The notes below the pieces were generated by a model, which ran no database searches, had not been told where the DNA came from, and saw only the letters and a list, made by a program, of their open reading frames with translations. Below are positions 34,102-43,135 of a stretch of DNA of 62,572 nt, piece by piece. A program made the translations under genes and the position numbers. Numbering within the stretch: the first letter of the stretch is position 1; the number at the start of each line of letters is the position of its first letter. Origin of the DNA: Tildeniella nuda ZEHNDER 1965/U140 (lineage in GTDB: Bacteria > Cyanobacteriota > Cyanobacteriia > Leptolyngbyales > Leptolyngbyaceae); the NCBI GenBank assembly GCA_019358895.1, contig JAHHIG010000025.1, forward strand, positions 1 to 62,572, written 5' to 3'.

Positions 34102-35712
34102 ATGTCGCCTCAGCTACCATCGCAACAGCCATCTCTCAATCGTCGGAAAAATCTGTGGTTTGAGCGGGTGATGGCGATCGTGGCTCTAGCAAACCTGGGA
34201 CTGGTACTCTTCGATCTCAGTTACGTGCCACTCCGCAACTTTTGGCTACTGGGCAAGGTAAAACTGCCGTTGCTGCCTACCGTCACCTTGCCCATGCCGC
34301 CCGCTCCAGAAGCGTGTAAGCCGTTAGGCGAAACTCCAGACAAGGCAACGTTGATTACCGCTTGCTACGATCGCGTCAAAGGCATTGAGGCATACCGCGA
34401 CACTCAAGCATATCTAGAAACCGTTAACCAACTGGAACAACAAATTCAGCAAAATGGCTTGCAATCAGCGGCTACGGTTCAAACGCTAAAAAGCCTGCAA
34501 GAGCAAAGCGAGCGCATGATTTCCGCCAACTGGTTCACCGTCGCCAACAAAAGCGGTACGTTGGAAAAAATCAAAGATCGAATGCGCGATCGCCTCTACG
34601 TTGACAATGCCTCAGTGACTGCCCGTATCGTCAGCACCGATCCAGCCAAACGCAGTGCCTTTCAAGAAGCGACCCAAAAAAAGGCGAAGCGATCGGCACA
34701 AACAGCCTTTGCTCTCTTTTGGAGTCCAGACTATTTGACTCAAGCTGGTGTGCAACAGGAGCTTAAGTGGTTTGACACTCGCATTCGAGATTTAATGCAA
34801 ACTAACTACTACCGTTCGATCGAAGAAAACGGTGAATTTACCAATAACTTTTGGCTGTTAGATGCACCCTTTGTGATTCTGTTTGCGATCGAATTTCTTG
34901 CTCGTACGTGGTATATCAGCCGTCAGTTCAAAAGCATCAGTTGGCGCGATGCCATCTTCTGGCGCTGGTACGATGTCCTCCTGTTTTTTCCGTTTGGAGT
35001 GTTGTTCTACCCCTGGGCATGGCTACGCATCATTCCCGTTTCCATTCGCCTCCATCAAGCACACCTCATTGATTTAGAACGGCTAAAGGAACAAGCAACA
35101 CAGGGCTTTGTCGGCAGTATCGCCGAAGAACTCACTGAAGTCGTTGTTGTGCAAGTGTTGAACCAGGTGCAGCAGGCAATTCGTCAGGGCGAAATCGTGC
35201 GTTGGCTGCTACAGCCAAAAACAAACCAGATCACCGTCAACAATGTGGATGAAATCACCGAACTCGTTTCCCTCTTTATCAAGCTGACGGTTTATCAAGT
35301 GTTGCCCAAAGTGCAACCCGATATTGAGGCACTACTGCGGCACAATATTGAAGCCGTACTCAACCAAGCGCCTGCGTATCAAACGCTCAAAACTGTGCCT
35401 GGATTGAAGGAAGTGCCTACTCAATTGATCGATCGCCTCATCACCGAAGTGATACAAGCCACCTACAGCACGCTGACCACTGCACTCGAAGATCCGATCG
35501 GAGCCGAGTTGACCAATCGCCTGGTGCAAAACTTTGGACAAGCACTGGGCAACGAAGTGCAACAACAAAACGTCACCGATGAATTGAAAATTCTCATCCA
35601 TGACTTTCTCGAAGAATTGAAATTGAATTACGTGAAGCGATCGACTGAAATTGACGTACAAACCCTACTTGAAGAAACTCGCCAACTCCAGCAAAGTGCT
35701 AAAAAGCCCTAG
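34102..35712 (+). CDS. Large conserved membrane protein of unknown function
   Basis: This is a 536-residue protein. It has an N-terminal TM helix (about 24-44), a long helical exported or periplasmic-like region (about 65-235, including an LETVNQLEQQIQQNG coiled coil), two to three TM helices (about 250-335, APFVILFAIEFLARTWYIS and FFPFGVLFYPWAWLRIIPVS) and a ~200-residue C-terminal cytoplasmic helical domain. The central LARTWYISRQFKSISWRDA-to-LLFFPF part is loosely like an ion-channel voltage-sensor hairpin, but no pore signature is seen. I know similar cyanobacterial proteins only as hypotheticals. The gene is single and divergent from tpsB. Confidence 0.65.
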   Translation: MSPQLPSQQPSLNRRKNLWFERVMAIVALANLGLVLFDLSYVPLRNFWLLGKVKLPLLPTVTLPMPPAPEACKPLGETPDKATLITACYDRVKGIEAYRDTQAYLETVNQLEQQIQQNGLQSAATVQTLKSLQEQSERMISANWFTVANKSGTLEKIKDRMRDRLYVDNASVTARIVSTDPAKRSAFQEATQKKAKRSAQTAFALFWSPDYLTQAGVQQELKWFDTRIRDLMQTNYYRSIEENGEFTNNFWLLDAPFVILFAIEFLARTWYISRQFKSISWRDAIFWRWYDVLLFFPFGVLFYPWAWLRIIPVSIRLHQAHLIDLERLKEQATQGFVGSIAEELTEVVVVQVLNQVQQAIRQGEIVRWLLQPKTNQITVNNVDEITELVSLFIKLTVYQVLPKVQPDIEALLRHNIEAVLNQAPAYQTLKTVPGLKEVPTQLIDRLITEVIQATYSTLTTALEDPIGAELTNRLVQNFGQALGNEVQQQNVTDELKILIHDFLEELKLNYVKRSTEIDVQTLLEETRQLQQSAKKP

Positions 35713-36488
35713 GTCGCGTCATTAATTCAGCTCCAAAACCTTGGTCTCAGCATGATCGCGCCCGCTCCAACACACGAGGCTAGGGGCTGGAACCCTTGTT
35801 GCAAGTCATGCGTAGTCGTAATTGATGACAGCCCTTAGTGCAAGAGCAAAATTGGCACGATTGCAAGACTGTTGTACTTTTCACCACTAGAGACACAGAG
35901 TACTAACCGTCAGTACACGAACTTGCTCACTCCTGCTGGAACAGAGGTGACGACATTGTTTTCTGTCAGCGATCGATCGCCGTATGGACAAAGCGCTTCA
36001 TGCAACAAACGGGCGCGTGACTGAAACGCTCACTGACCCTCCTCCAAACACAGCTAATGCTTACTGACTACTTAGGCGTGATTAAAGCTCCGTGTAAAGA
36101 TATCGTGAAGCCTACCAAGACTAGTATTAAATGCTACGTAGATCTGCGATATTCTGTAAAGCCTCAGGGAAATAATATTAGCAAATGGTGAGAAAAGCTT
36201 TTGCAACGTTCGCCAGCAAGGAGCTGTAACGAAGTATGAGGCGCAAAACTTAGTATCTAAGCATTGACGCGCTCCTAGTCATGTTAAGCAAGATCGTTCT
36301 TACTTAGACTGGTTGACTTCTACCTTGCCTTGAATATTAATACCCTCTCTTCATAGCAAATTATTTAAACCTGGCTGCAAGTACAAAACTGGGTCTTCTG
36401 CGAACATGTTACACGAGGATAGACGCTTCTAAATCAGCCCAAGAAGGATTTTCAGGTCAATGTGTTAGTTGCTGGCGGATGATTCAGA
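35713..36488. other. 776 bp intergenic region before the exopolysaccharide locus
   Basis: No ORF with family features is seen on either strand. It is the probable promoter and regulatory region of the wza-wzc genes. AT-rich stretches (AATATTAGCAAATGG near 36176, and the TTATTTAAAC region near 36360) lie upstream of the start, but I cannot assign promoter elements with confidence. Confidence 0.4.
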
Positions 36489-37655
36489 ATGATTAGTTGT
36501 CAAATTACACAGGTAGGTTTTCCGTTTCTAACGCTCACATCCTTTTTAACTCGAGAAAAACGTATTCAGTCCGTTTTTACCGTTGTTTTGTTTGCTGTGC
36601 TAGCGGATATCCTGCCTATGGCAGCTCAAAGCCCTACTAATGTTCTCCGTGAGTACCCCTTGCCTGCTGCTGCTCAAGTGAAGGAATCTTCACCCACTGC
36701 ACCAGGCAATCCAGCCGATTTGCTTGGTGCTTACATACTGGATTCGGGCGATCGCATCAAAATTGAAGTCTTTAATGTTCCAGAGCTGAGCGGTGAGTTT
36801 GATATCTCAGTGGATGGCACGCTGAATTTGCCGTGGGTAGGTACTCTCTCTGTACAGGGGCAAACGGTCAGCGAATTAAAGAAAGCACTTCAAGAACAGT
36901 ACAGCCAGTTTGTCAATCGCCCTCCTGTCATCAATTTGCGTTTATTAATTCCTCGCCCAATCCGCGTTGCCGTTGCCGGAGAGGTGTATCGCCCTGGAAC
37001 CTATCTCATCGATTTTGGCGGTGAGCCAAACCGAACGAAGGAGGTGTATCGGTTTCCCACCGTCACTCAGCTCATTCAAAAGGCAGGCGGCATTACACAG
37101 GTTGCCAATGTCCGCAATATCCAGATTCGACGATTCACTGGTTCCAATCAGCCACAGGTGATTGATGTCGATTTGTGGAAGCTGATCCAGGCGGGAGACA
37201 TTGCTCAGGATGTGAGTTTGCGGGATGGAGATACCATCATGATTTCAACTGCCAGCCAGGTTGACCTGGGTGAGGCGGTGCGTCTGGGTAGAGTAAACTT
37301 TGCGCCTGACAAGATCAATGTGCAGGTAGTAGGTGAGGTGGTTACGCCGGGTTCTGTCTCCGTCCCTCCAAACACGTCAATGAATCAGGCGATTCTGACC
37401 GCAGGCGGTTTCAAGAACGGGCGCGCTCGCGTGAAAGCCGTTGAGCTCATTCGGTTGAACCCGGACGGCACGGTGAAGCGGCAGACGATTTCAGTAAACT
37501 TTGCTGCCCAGCCTAATGATCTTGCTAATCCCCTATTACAGCCTAATGATGTCATCATTGCCAAGCGTTCAGCGACTGCCAGTCTCCTCGATACGTTCGG
37601 AACCATTTTCACCCCACTTTCAGCTTTGACTAGTATCCTCTACCTGTTCAGGTAA
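36489..37655 (+). CDS. Polysaccharide export outer-membrane protein (Wza-like)
   Basis: This is a 388-residue exporter component. An N-terminal signal segment (about 30-45) is followed by a poly_export (PES) domain (about 75-170, GAYILDSGDRIKIEVFNVPE, VDGTLNLPWVGTLSVQGQTV). SLBB repeats come next (VAVAGEVYRPGTYLID and VQVVGEVVTPGSVSVP) and a hydrophobic C-terminal tail. It forms the outer-membrane/periplasm conduit for capsular or released polysaccharide. It lacks an obvious lipobox, as is common for cyanobacterial members. It is followed by the Wzc-type gene after 198 bp on the same strand and opens the locus. Confidence 0.92.
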   Translation: MISCQITQVGFPFLTLTSFLTREKRIQSVFTVVLFAVLADILPMAAQSPTNVLREYPLPAAAQVKESSPTAPGNPADLLGAYILDSGDRIKIEVFNVPELSGEFDISVDGTLNLPWVGTLSVQGQTVSELKKALQEQYSQFVNRPPVINLRLLIPRPIRVAVAGEVYRPGTYLIDFGGEPNRTKEVYRFPTVTQLIQKAGGITQVANVRNIQIRRFTGSNQPQVIDVDLWKLIQAGDIAQDVSLRDGDTIMISTASQVDLGEAVRLGRVNFAPDKINVQVVGEVVTPGSVSVPPNTSMNQAILTAGGFKNGRARVKAVELIRLNPDGTVKRQTISVNFAAQPNDLANPLLQPNDVIIAKRSATASLLDTFGTIFTPLSALTSILYLFR

Positions 37656-37853
37656 GGCTGCGATCAATCATTCAAGTCTGTGTGAAGCGCGTTCATCATG
37701 TTTTCATCAAGGGTGTCGATTCAATCCATCATGTGTGCATTCAATAAACAAGTTGTTAGTAAACAAGTTATCAGTCTGCGCTCATCATCCAGAGCTGTAT
37801 TTGAAGTAGGTTCTCTTTTCTCCTATAAATAGAATCCTGCCACCCGTAATTCA

Positions 37854-40184
37854 ATGAACTCTGATACCAGATCCAATCAGCCGTTAAGTTCCTTCGCAGA
37901 GCCATCTAGAAATGGTAAGCTGCCCCCTTCAGAATTTGTCCTGGAAAAGGGAGAGGACGAGGATTTTGATGTCAAGCAAATCCTGACGATTCTCAAGCGT
38001 CGTTCTTCTATCCTCGTCCCAGTCTTTGCGTCTGTAACAGCGCTCCTGTCACTTCTGGTTTTGCTTCAACCGCCGAGCTATTCGGGTAAATTCAGTGTGC
38101 TGGTCGAACCAGTCACCCAGGGGCAGCGATTAACTAACTCCCTCACTTCTTCTGCGGAAGCCCAGCGAAGTAATGAGGCAGCCTCTTCAGGTTCTCCCTA
38201 TGACCCACAATATGTCAGTCAGATTGCCGTGCTTAAAAGCCAGAATCTTTTAGAAGCAATTGCGAAGGAAATTCAAGTCCGCTATCCCGATGTTACTGCC
38301 GAGAGCCTGATTCGCAGTCTTAAGATTAACAATCCGAAAGATACCAAAGTCCTGGACATCACCTATGGCTCTAAGGATCCGGCTCAGGTGCAGTTTGTGC
38401 TCCAGAAGGTGGCGGAGGGGTTTATAAAGTACAGTATTGAAGATCGACAGCGCAACCTGCGGAAAGGGATTGATTATGCCGATGATCAGCTCCAGCGACA
38501 AAACCAGAAAGTAGAAGCGCTGGAAGCTCAGTTGGAGGCGTTCCGTAGAACGAATAGCCTGGTTGATCCTAAAGAGGAATCTCAGGCACTGACCAGTCAG
38601 TTAAGTGCGCTCCTGTCTGAACAGCGGACTAATCAGGTTAAGTATGTAGCGACCCGCTCTCTCTATGCCAATTTGCTCCAACAGTTGCGCCTCGACCCCT
38701 CTGAGGGAGTGATTGCAGCCAACCTGAGTGAGTCTCCCGGTTATCTGGATCTGCTGGGTAAACTGCGAGATACAGAGACGCGGTTAGCCAAGGAGTCAGC
38801 GCGCCTACGTTCAAATACGCCAGTTGTTCAGGCACTCCAGGATGAACGGGATCGTTTGCTGCCGCTGTTACAGGCGGAAGCGCAACGAATCCTGGGCAAG
38901 AGCCGTACGGCTGACCAGACGAATGGTCAAGATCTGGGTTTTCAGGGCACTGTTGGACGTGATTTGATTAAAAATTTAATTGATTCAGCCAATCAGGTGC
39001 AGGTGCTGCAAGCCCAACAACTAGCGATCGCCCGCGCCTTGTCTGCTCTCAACGGTGAAATTCGTGACTTGGCGACATCATCGCGCAGTTATGGTCAGAT
39101 CTCGCGGAATCTGGCGATCGCAACTGACAGCCTGAATCGGTTGCAGGCTGCACGCGAGAATTTACAACTGGAGTATGCCCGACAGCGTAATGTCTGGGAA
39201 TTGCTCTCTAAAGTGGATGAAAAAAGTGTCAACGATGTATCGGGAACCAGCCGCAAGGTGTTTCTGGGTGTTGTTGCTGGTCTATTGTTGGGCGTTGCAG
39301 CCGCGTTCCTAGCCGAAAAGCTAGACCGCATTATACACTCTCCCGATGATCTGAAAGCGACGCATCTGCCGGTGCTGGGTATGATTCCCTATCAGGAACG
39401 GTTAAAGCAGCTTCCAATCGTCACTACTCAAACCGCCTTTGCTTCTGTACCTGAATCGTCTGGTTTGTTTTCCTACCCTGCGGAAAGCTATCAATCGAAC
39501 CCAGTCCCCTTCCTGGAAGCCTTTTATTCGCTTGATGCAAACCTTCGCTTACTCAACTCGGATGCTCCCATTCGCTCGGTTGTCGTCTCTTCTTCGACAC
39601 CAAGCGAAGGTAAATCAACGGTGGCTATTCATTTAGCAGTTGCTGCTGCCACTATGGGACGCAAGGTTTTGTTGGTCGATGCTGACATGCGCCTGCCACA
39701 GGTTGACAAGCGCCTACAACTTCCCAATTTTCGTGGTTTGAGCGACTTGCTTACGTCTGATGCTGATCCGATGGAGCTCAGTCAACCGTTCTCTGAGAAC
39801 CTGGAACTTTATGTGTTGACCTCTGGTCAATCTCCCCCTGCTCCAGGACGGTTGCTATCGTCTAAAAAGATGGCAAAAACTGTTGAGTTTTTTACAACCC
39901 GGTTCGATTTGGTGATCTTTGATTCTCCTCCCTTATTAGGGTTTGTCGATGCTAAATTGCTGGCAGCTCACACAAATGGCATTTTGTTAGTAGCCGGGTT
40001 AGGCAAAACGAAGCGAGATGAATTAAAACAATCTTTAAATGATCTAAATGCAACCGCTCAGACTACTCTCTTGGGCATCGTTGCTAACGGCTTAAAACCA
40101 TCAGCAATCCATCTCTCTAATGATCACCGTTACCAAAAGTACAATCAGAACTTTCATGACGATCATACAAGTTTGTCAAACTAG
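37854..40184 (+). CDS. Wzc-type polysaccharide co-polymerase / BY-kinase
   Basis: This 776-residue inner-membrane protein controls chain length and export. A Wzz domain with a first TM helix (about 53-75) precedes long coiled coils (about 200-430, including LQRQNQKVEALEAQLEAFRR). A second TM helix (about 472-492) and the cytoplasmic ATPase domain follow. The kinase has Walker A at about 577-590 (STPSEGKSTVAIHLA), Walker A' (KVLLVDADMR, about 603-612) and Walker B (LVIFDSPP, about 687-694). The C-terminal tail (HRYQKYNQNFHDDH) has only two tyrosines, a small phosphorylation cluster compared with E. coli Wzc. The phosphatase gene converges on it. Confidence 0.93.
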   Translation: MNSDTRSNQPLSSFAEPSRNGKLPPSEFVLEKGEDEDFDVKQILTILKRRSSILVPVFASVTALLSLLVLLQPPSYSGKFSVLVEPVTQGQRLTNSLTSSAEAQRSNEAASSGSPYDPQYVSQIAVLKSQNLLEAIAKEIQVRYPDVTAESLIRSLKINNPKDTKVLDITYGSKDPAQVQFVLQKVAEGFIKYSIEDRQRNLRKGIDYADDQLQRQNQKVEALEAQLEAFRRTNSLVDPKEESQALTSQLSALLSEQRTNQVKYVATRSLYANLLQQLRLDPSEGVIAANLSESPGYLDLLGKLRDTETRLAKESARLRSNTPVVQALQDERDRLLPLLQAEAQRILGKSRTADQTNGQDLGFQGTVGRDLIKNLIDSANQVQVLQAQQLAIARALSALNGEIRDLATSSRSYGQISRNLAIATDSLNRLQAARENLQLEYARQRNVWELLSKVDEKSVNDVSGTSRKVFLGVVAGLLLGVAAAFLAEKLDRIIHSPDDLKATHLPVLGMIPYQERLKQLPIVTTQTAFASVPESSGLFSYPAESYQSNPVPFLEAFYSLDANLRLLNSDAPIRSVVVSSSTPSEGKSTVAIHLAVAAATMGRKVLLVDADMRLPQVDKRLQLPNFRGLSDLLTSDADPMELSQPFSENLELYVLTSGQSPPAPGRLLSSKKMAKTVEFFTTRFDLVIFDSPPLLGFVDAKLLAAHTNGILLVAGLGKTKRDELKQSLNDLNATAQTTLLGIVANGLKPSAIHLSNDHRYQKYNQNFHDDHTSLSN

Positions 40185-40294
40185 GCACAATCCAGAACAC
40201 AATTCTCTGTGCACTACCGTTTAATATTTCTTTGATAATCGAGGACGTTGTGTACGGTTGCGTTCTTTCATTACTAATTTTATAGTGTTAATTA

Positions 40295-40759
40295 CTAGCC
40301 TAAGTTGTTTTGGAGAAGCATACGAACCGTCTTTAATTGAGCATCCGTTGGACCAGTACGAGGATGTCTTTGTTTTAACCAGTTTAAGGCTGCCCATAAC
40401 TCCATCTTCTTGTGCAAACAAAGGTAGGCAATACAAACCGTGGGCGATCGCTCAATGCCAGCAAGGCAGTGGATATAAGTAGATTGATTTGCTTCAACTA
40501 GCTGGTGCAATTGTGCTACAGCTTCGGCAAGTTGCTCAATCTGGAGTGGATGCTTGTAATGACTATCTGGCAAAGGAATGGCTATCCATCTGAAGTCTTG
40601 TTTGATGGCGATCGGCAATTCTCCTTCTGATTCTGAACACAAGGAAAAGACAACCTGGATTTTTGCTTCAAGCAGCTTAGAATGATCAGCCATTGTAGGT
40701 AGAGCACCAATCGCTAATGTCTTGGGTATGATCCAGCGTAGGGAGGAAAATTGACTCAT
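40295..40759 (-). CDS. Dual-specificity protein phosphatase
   Basis: This is a 154-residue DSP-family phosphatase. The P-loop HCLAGIERSPTVCIAYL gives the CX5R signature (Cys98, Arg104), and the general acid Asp65 lies in the IPLPDSHY loop. The fold matches cys-based dual-specificity phosphatases rather than the low-molecular-weight PTPs (Wzb type) that usually partner BY-kinases. It converges on the wzc gene with about 110 bp between stops. A natural hypothesis is that it dephosphorylates the Wzc tyrosine tail, thereby controlling export. Confidence 0.85.
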   Translation of the reverse strand: MSQFSSLRWIIPKTLAIGALPTMADHSKLLEAKIQVVFSLCSESEGELPIAIKQDFRWIAIPLPDSHYKHPLQIEQLAEAVAQLHQLVEANQSTYIHCLAGIERSPTVCIAYLCLHKKMELWAALNWLKQRHPRTGPTDAQLKTVRMLLQNNLG

Positions 40760-41453
40760 TGAGCAAGGGAGTAGTCGTGATGAGAAGGTAGTCCTTAAAG
40801 AAGTATAACAATTGTTCGTGAAGTCATGGAATGAGCAATGTCTTCATTCCCTATTGAACCCACCCTAACGTTAATCATCTCCCCCTACAAACTACGTACA
40901 TATTGCTGTGTGACCCTAGACTAATAAAATTATTTTTTGCGCACCTCGGAAAGGCGATAGTAAGGTAGCTTTACAGGCTAGTTTCGTCGTTTTTAAGCTT
41001 AGACTTCTCAAAGTAGCTTGATAAATTATTTTTATAATCAAAATATACTATGGCATCTCTATAGTGATATACTCTGAAGAAAGCGAGAGTTCTATCAAGC
41101 ATTCTTATCGCATTTAGATTATCGAGTGCTTCACTTTTTTAGCTCACCTAACTCCAAGTTTCTAAAATAGTCTTCTTGCCAAGGATGGGGCTTTGATGGT
41201 CTTTACGATCTCGGTCTAATCCACTTTACCCATGCATTTAATTTGCTTGTCATTGGGTAATTTAGACAGGCTTGGTCTGTGTAAAGAGATTTTGGCTGGA
41301 GGAGCTTTTTCTCAAATATAAAGATCGGTAAGAACAGGTTTAGACGCGGTTGAATGGTTCGATCGGTAGGCTTAGTACGAAACCCGCTCCAGCGAGAACG
41401 GCATCTGGTTGCGAAACGTTCTCTTCGGCTTCTTAACCCCACCCAATCAAGCT
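40760..41453. other. 694 bp AT-rich region without a gene
   Basis: This is the divergent region between the phosphatase and the next plus-strand gene. It is noticeably A/T-rich around 40920-41110. The ORF at 41203-41442 on the minus strand shows no family features and I treat it as spurious. Confidence 0.4.
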
Positions 41454-41897
41454 ATGACAACAGAATCAAAGTGTTTGCGTCGGTGCGATCGCAATCGAAA
41501 GCGATCGAAGCGTCGGGCTCTCTATTGCCCGATTCATGAATGTCATCTAGACAGTGCCAGCCCTAAACATTCTCTTTATGCTGACCAAGCAGCGCAACTT
41601 CAACAACGCGGGGTGAGTCGTAAAAATTCCTTGCTACTGGTGGCAACTCACAGTACTGTCTCCCTCAATGGAGAATGGTTAGAAGCATTCTGGTGTAACG
41701 AGTGCCAGGAATCAAAATGGTTTCACGTACGAAAGCTAGGACCTTCCAGCTATGAGCTTTCGGTGGCACCCGTTCATTTATGGCAGCAGGCAATGGGAGT
41801 GATTGATCCGAAGGGCAATCCGACCGTGGGAGATTTCACTCGACGGCAGGCACGTATGCTCTCCCAAAACCAAATCAAGGACTTTAAGTTTATGTAA
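41454..41897 (+). CDS. Conserved cyanobacterial protein with Cys pairs
   Basis: This is a 147-residue soluble protein, strongly reminiscent of a conserved cyanobacterial family of unknown function. Its N-terminus is basic (CLRRCDRNRKRSKRR). A zinc-ribbon-like set follows: YCPIHECHLDS, then after a hydrophobic middle EAFWCNECQESKWFHV. GVIDPKGNPTVGDFTRRQAR ends the protein. The Cys/His pairs suggest zinc binding. I chose ATG 41454 (MTTESKC), since the upstream ATG at 41409 adds an unconserved leader. Its place between wzc and the glycosyltransferases suggests, without proof, a link to polysaccharide synthesis. Confidence 0.7.
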   Translation: MTTESKCLRRCDRNRKRSKRRALYCPIHECHLDSASPKHSLYADQAAQLQQRGVSRKNSLLLVATHSTVSLNGEWLEAFWCNECQESKWFHVRKLGPSSYELSVAPVHLWQQAMGVIDPKGNPTVGDFTRRQARMLSQNQIKDFKFM

Positions 41898-42230
41898 GCA
41901 CTGCTGGCTTGAGGCTGGCTACTGTACAAGCTCTTCAGGCAGGCGGCACCAACGAGCCGTAAGAAATACAGTCCGCCTTCATGGAGTAGCATCTATAAGG
42001 ATTTGAAACCCCGTAACGCTGGGTTTTGTCTCTTTTGTCTCTTCTCTTTTGTCTCTATAGTTGCAACGCCAAGCACAGACATGCACCTGCTACTGAGCGT
42101 TCTCCGTTCCAGCAGTCGGAGTTTTGAAGCGGGGCTTGCTTGATGTGCCACATACTTTGTGAAGCACTCCGACTGCTTCGGGAGGAGGGGCAATTGGGCA
42201 GCCTAGAAATCAAAGTTCCAGGATCGGAGG

Positions 42231-42598
42231 TTAGGCAATTGACTGAGCCGATTTCACGCTCTTACGGGTTCTGGGTTTCCGCTCGGATTTGCGGATACCG
42301 CCTGCCATCGTGTATTCGGCGCTGTCTTTGCCATACCGTGTGGCAATATCGGTCAGCATCCGTTCGGAAAAGTCAGTCAAGCGTCGTTCGGTTTCCCGGA
42401 TGTTGCTTTTAGCCTGGTCGATCGCGGAAAGAACGGTGTTGTAAGCGGTAAGCTGGTCGCGCAGGTCGTCAATGAGGGTGTTGTACGCCTCAATATCTAA
42501 CCGCTACCAAAATCTAAGGTTTTGCTGATGGACTGTAAACTAGCAGAGCGACGTTCGGCTTTTTCCAACGAGATCGAGCCACGTTTGGATCTTGCCAT
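42231..42598 (-). pseudogene. Frameshifted coiled-coil protein gene
   Basis: On the minus strand, ATG at 42598 opens a frame reading MARSKRGSISLEKAERRSAS up to KTLDFGSG and a TAG. Shifting by one base near 42499-42505 continues as LDIEAYNTLIDDLRDQLTAY, later MLTDIATRYGKDSAEYTMAGG and IRKSERKPRTRK, ending at TAA (42233-42231). Together they would make about 122 residues resembling a small cyanobacterial family (Ala/Lys-rich start, central coiled coil, KDS.EY.MAGG.RKS motif) that I recall without a known function. A one-base deletion, real or from sequencing, breaks it. Confidence 0.7.
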
Positions 42599-42744
42599 AA
42601 GAATATTCCTCGTACAAGGTAGAACAGTTTTCAGCCTAATCCACTGCAAAGCTGCCAGACTTGAGCGAACTTACGGATTGCAATTTCTGTGCCTGATCTT
42701 AATTTCTGTGATTACACAGAACAGTAGAGCGATCGCGCACAGTT

Positions 42745-42840
42745 GATCAAAGAAGAACCACTGTGGATCAGCGATCGTCAACGATCGATCAAACAAAGAG
42801 TTGATTGAATCAAAGAAAGAGACTTAATGATCAAAGAAAA
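42745..42840. promoter_or_regulatory. Iterated GATCAAAGAA motif
   Basis: GATCAAAGAA or a close variant occurs at 42745, 42787 (one mismatch), 42808 (A for G) and 42829. A fifth lies at 43067, immediately past MITE 2. Without the MITE the five sites would lie within about 160 bp. Repeated words upstream of the aminotransferase gene could be operator sites; this is an inference only. Confidence 0.35.
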
Positions 42841-42891
42841 GGAGCTGCCGATCAGACTAATCGATGCAGCGATCGAATGACATGACTATAA

Positions 42892-43062
42892 GAGGATGTT
42901 TTAAAAGTCCAGATGCGTGTAGCTCTGGCGACTGAAGTCGCGGCTACACGCACAAAACCTGCCTACGCAGGTTCCAAAACCCTCGTGCTGAGGCAGTCCG
43001 CGCAGGCGGACTTTGTTAATGTAGTCGCGGTTTTAACCGCCAGACACTTTTCAAACAGCCTC
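42892..43062. repeat. MITE 2 (171 bp, TAA target duplication)
   Basis: The ends are GAGGATGTTTTAAAAGTCC on the left and, reverse-complemented, GAGGCTGTTTGAAAAGTG on the right. TAA flanks both sides (42889-42891 and 43063-43065). Internal inverted words include AACCTGCCTACGCAGGTT and CGCGCAGGCGG. It is highly similar to MITE 3 at 47931-48101 in the opposite orientation and has the same length. Confidence 0.85.
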
Positions 43063-43135
43063 TAAGGATCAAAGAACAGCTCTAGGGCACGACCGAAGAT
43101 CTCTATATAACTACTTGCTATCTTTTAGAGGCTCC

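Noticed and set aside
41203-41442. 79-codon minus-strand ORF in the 40.8-41.4 kb gap
   Set aside because: It overlaps the start region of the plus-strand gene and has no family features.
42900-43060. Internal stems of MITE 2 considered as a terminator or riboswitch
   Set aside because: The sequence recurs as a complete unit with target duplications elsewhere, so a mobile element explains it better.
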